A stretch of 33,178 nt of DNA from the NCBI RefSeq assembly GCF_025384765.1, contig NZ_VHLL01000014.1, positions 1-33,178 of the forward strand. Reading direction: 5' to 3'. The stretch comes from Methanoculleus formosensis (GTDB lineage: Archaea > Halobacteriota > Methanomicrobia > Methanomicrobiales > Methanoculleaceae). The notes under the pieces were generated by a model. That model did not search any database and was not told the DNA's origin. It was given only the letters and a program-made list of their open reading frames with translations. Positions within the stretch are counted from its first letter, which is position 1, and each line of letters opens with the position of its first letter. Made by a program: the position numbers and the translations under genes. Shown piece by piece: positions 31,860 through 33,178 of the stretch.

Positions 31860-33177
31860 CAGTACTTCGCTAAATCTCCCTCACCTCTCCTTCTGTTTGA
31901 CCTTGTTCTACCATCCTTTCTCTAAACCCGTTGCCGTAACACCGTAATTCCTTTCACCATCCCCATCGATGCCCGGATCGCTTCCCAGATTATGAGTCGA
32001 AAAGCATCGAATCGAAACGCGCGCATTTCAATCGTTCGCGGTCCCTGCTTCACCGGCGAGAAATGTATCCATAAGAGAGCGATCCAGACGTTTTTCAGCA
32101 GAAACGAGATGATTGCATAGAGATACCGAATCACGGGGTTTCTTGTGCTCGTCCTGGGTTTCACCTGGTTGCGCATCCGGTAGGATGCCTCGATCGAGAA
32201 CCGTGATCGGTAGATCCGGTGCACCCGGAGCGGATGCCAGGCAATACCGCCGACAACGTAGCCCAGATTCTCAGCGCCGTATTTTCCTCGTCTCCCCTTC
32301 GCATACTTCACGGCAATGGCAATCGTCAGGGGAAGTGATGGTTTTCCTCTCATCCGGTACTCGGCATACCGGGACTGCGTCCCCTGGAGCAGTGCTTTCA
32401 TGCGGTTGCTCTGCTTCTTGACGGGAACGATGAACGGTACCTGCACCTGGGTCAGAAACCCGAAGACCTTCCGGGTATAGAACTCCCGGTCCAGGCAGAG
32501 GACCTCGACCTTGAGCCCGAGTTCGGCAATCCGGTCGAGGCACCGGGCGATGTACCCAACCTTTGCGATCCCCTGCCGCACCGGATACACGGCCAACGTC
32601 ACCTGCCGGTCTCTGGTGGTCACGTAGAGGGTGATGTAGGAGTAGAATTCGTTCGTCGATTGCTTGCGTTTGCTTCGGAGGATATATGATTCGTTCTCGT
32701 CGGAAGTCTTCCCGTAGTACGGATCGTTGGTGTAGTCAATCGCAAACTGATACGCGTTCCCGGGTTTCAGGACGTGGTGCACGAGGTGGGTGAGGATAGC
32801 AGTGCTCTTCTGCTCCAGATCATCCATAGCCAGTTTGTTGAGATGATAGCGAAATGACGTCTCACAGGGTACATGCTCCAAAAACCCGGTGATCGAGTGA
32901 ATCGATTGTTGCATCGCGGCCATGCCGACCAGAGCCTGAAACAGGTCGGTCTGGGTGAGCCGACCCTGGATCGGGATGGTGAGGTGCTGGTCCAGCGCCG
33001 CAATGGCGTGAGCACAACATTCTTTCGGCTTGAGGTCGTTACTCTTTCTGCAGGTCGTCTTCTTGCTTTTGGCAAAAGGCATGAGGGGACGCCTGCAAAC
33101 GATATAAATCTTTCGTTTTTGTGCGGGTTTCCGGGTTCGGCAGAGAATATGCTGGTTCGAAAATTAGCGAAGTACTG
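31860..33177 (-). mobile_element. ISH3-like insertion sequence, copy 2
   Basis: A second complete 1318-bp copy with the same 14-bp inverted ends (31860-31873 and 33164-33177) and the same orientation as copy 1. The left flank is ATGTA (31855-31859); the only visible right-flank base (33178, A) fits the first base of a 5-bp duplication. It lies beside an older decayed transposase. Confidence 0.93.
31922..33082 (-). CDS. ISH3-like DDE transposase (copy 2)
   Basis: Its 386-residue translation is identical to that of copy 1, with the same D116, D198 and E298 candidate catalytic residues. The frame is intact, so both copies could supply transposase, including to the MITE at 4672-4809. The minus-strand TATA-like sequence before its start is the same as in copy 1. 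Confidence 0.9.
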   Translation of the reverse strand: MPFAKSKKTTCRKSNDLKPKECCAHAIAALDQHLTIPIQGRLTQTDLFQALVGMAAMQQSIHSITGFLEHVPCETSFRYHLNKLAMDDLEQKSTAILTHLVHHVLKPGNAYQFAIDYTNDPYYGKTSDENESYILRSKRKQSTNEFYSYITLYVTTRDRQVTLAVYPVRQGIAKVGYIARCLDRIAELGLKVEVLCLDREFYTRKVFGFLTQVQVPFIVPVKKQSNRMKALLQGTQSRYAEYRMRGKPSLPLTIAIAVKYAKGRRGKYGAENLGYVVGGIAWHPLRVHRIYRSRFSIEASYRMRNQVKPRTSTRNPVIRYLYAIISFLLKNVWIALLWIHFSPVKQGPRTIEMRAFRFDAFRLIIWEAIRASMGMVKGITVLRQRV

Positions 33178-33178
33178 A

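Noticed and set aside
2-33177. A 33-kb composite transposon
   Set aside because: The cargo is ordinary chromosomal genes in short independent units, and the flanks of the two IS copies suggest different target duplications.

Overview
The window reads as a piece of chromosome from a GC-rich methanogenic archaeon, most likely of the order Methanomicrobiales (Methanoculleus-like). This is inferred from archaea-typical proteins (UPF0216, UPF0210 with an ACT partner, a kinase-like sensor without an ATPase domain, DUF3795), from TATA boxes 25-30 bases before many start codons, and from protein style. No rRNA, tRNA or CRISPR array was seen.

Layout. Two identical-looking 1318-bp ISH3-like insertion sequences in the same orientation (2-1319 and 31860-33177) bracket about 30.5 kb. 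The first has cut off the N-terminus of a PAS/GAF/PAS sensor protein. Then come a repeat-rich decayed element (2771-3248), a DUF45 metallopeptidase and a MerR-like coiled-coil protein, a 138-bp MITE with the same ends as the IS and a 5-bp target duplication (4672-4809), a small membrane protein, UPF0216, a secreted M28 peptidase, a glutamine-synthetase-family enzyme, a small hypothetical, DedA, Ogt, a LUD-domain protein, an orphan TnpB-type (IS200/IS605) terminal hairpin at 11226-11275, an MscS channel and an RNB ribonuclease.

The middle is a phosphate-uptake locus: pstS, a fused pstC-pstA, pstB and phoU on the minus strand, then a SAM methyltransferase and a PiT low-affinity phosphate permease, followed by a fragment of a duplicated methyltransferase gene. 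Next are DUF523-DUF1722, the ACT/UPF0210 pair, and a GNAT/isochorismatase pair joined by an ATGA overlap.

From about 25 kb the region is more accessory: an Imm-5-like protein preceded by two near-identical operator-like dyads, a transglutaminase-like protein, a remnant of a second Imm-5-like gene, an ABM-domain protein, small membrane proteins (one broken), a bacterial-type shikimate-kinase-like P-loop protein, DUF3795, a frameshifted DUF2314-like protein, an AT-richer zinc-ribbon gene with a dyad at its promoter, a decayed transposase and the second IS copy. The core genes form short housekeeping units rather than transposon cargo, so the two IS copies are read as independent insertions. The most notable signals are the IS/MITE pair, the orphan TnpB-type hairpin, the PstC-PstA fusion, the paired dyads before the Imm-5-like gene, and several gene remnants.
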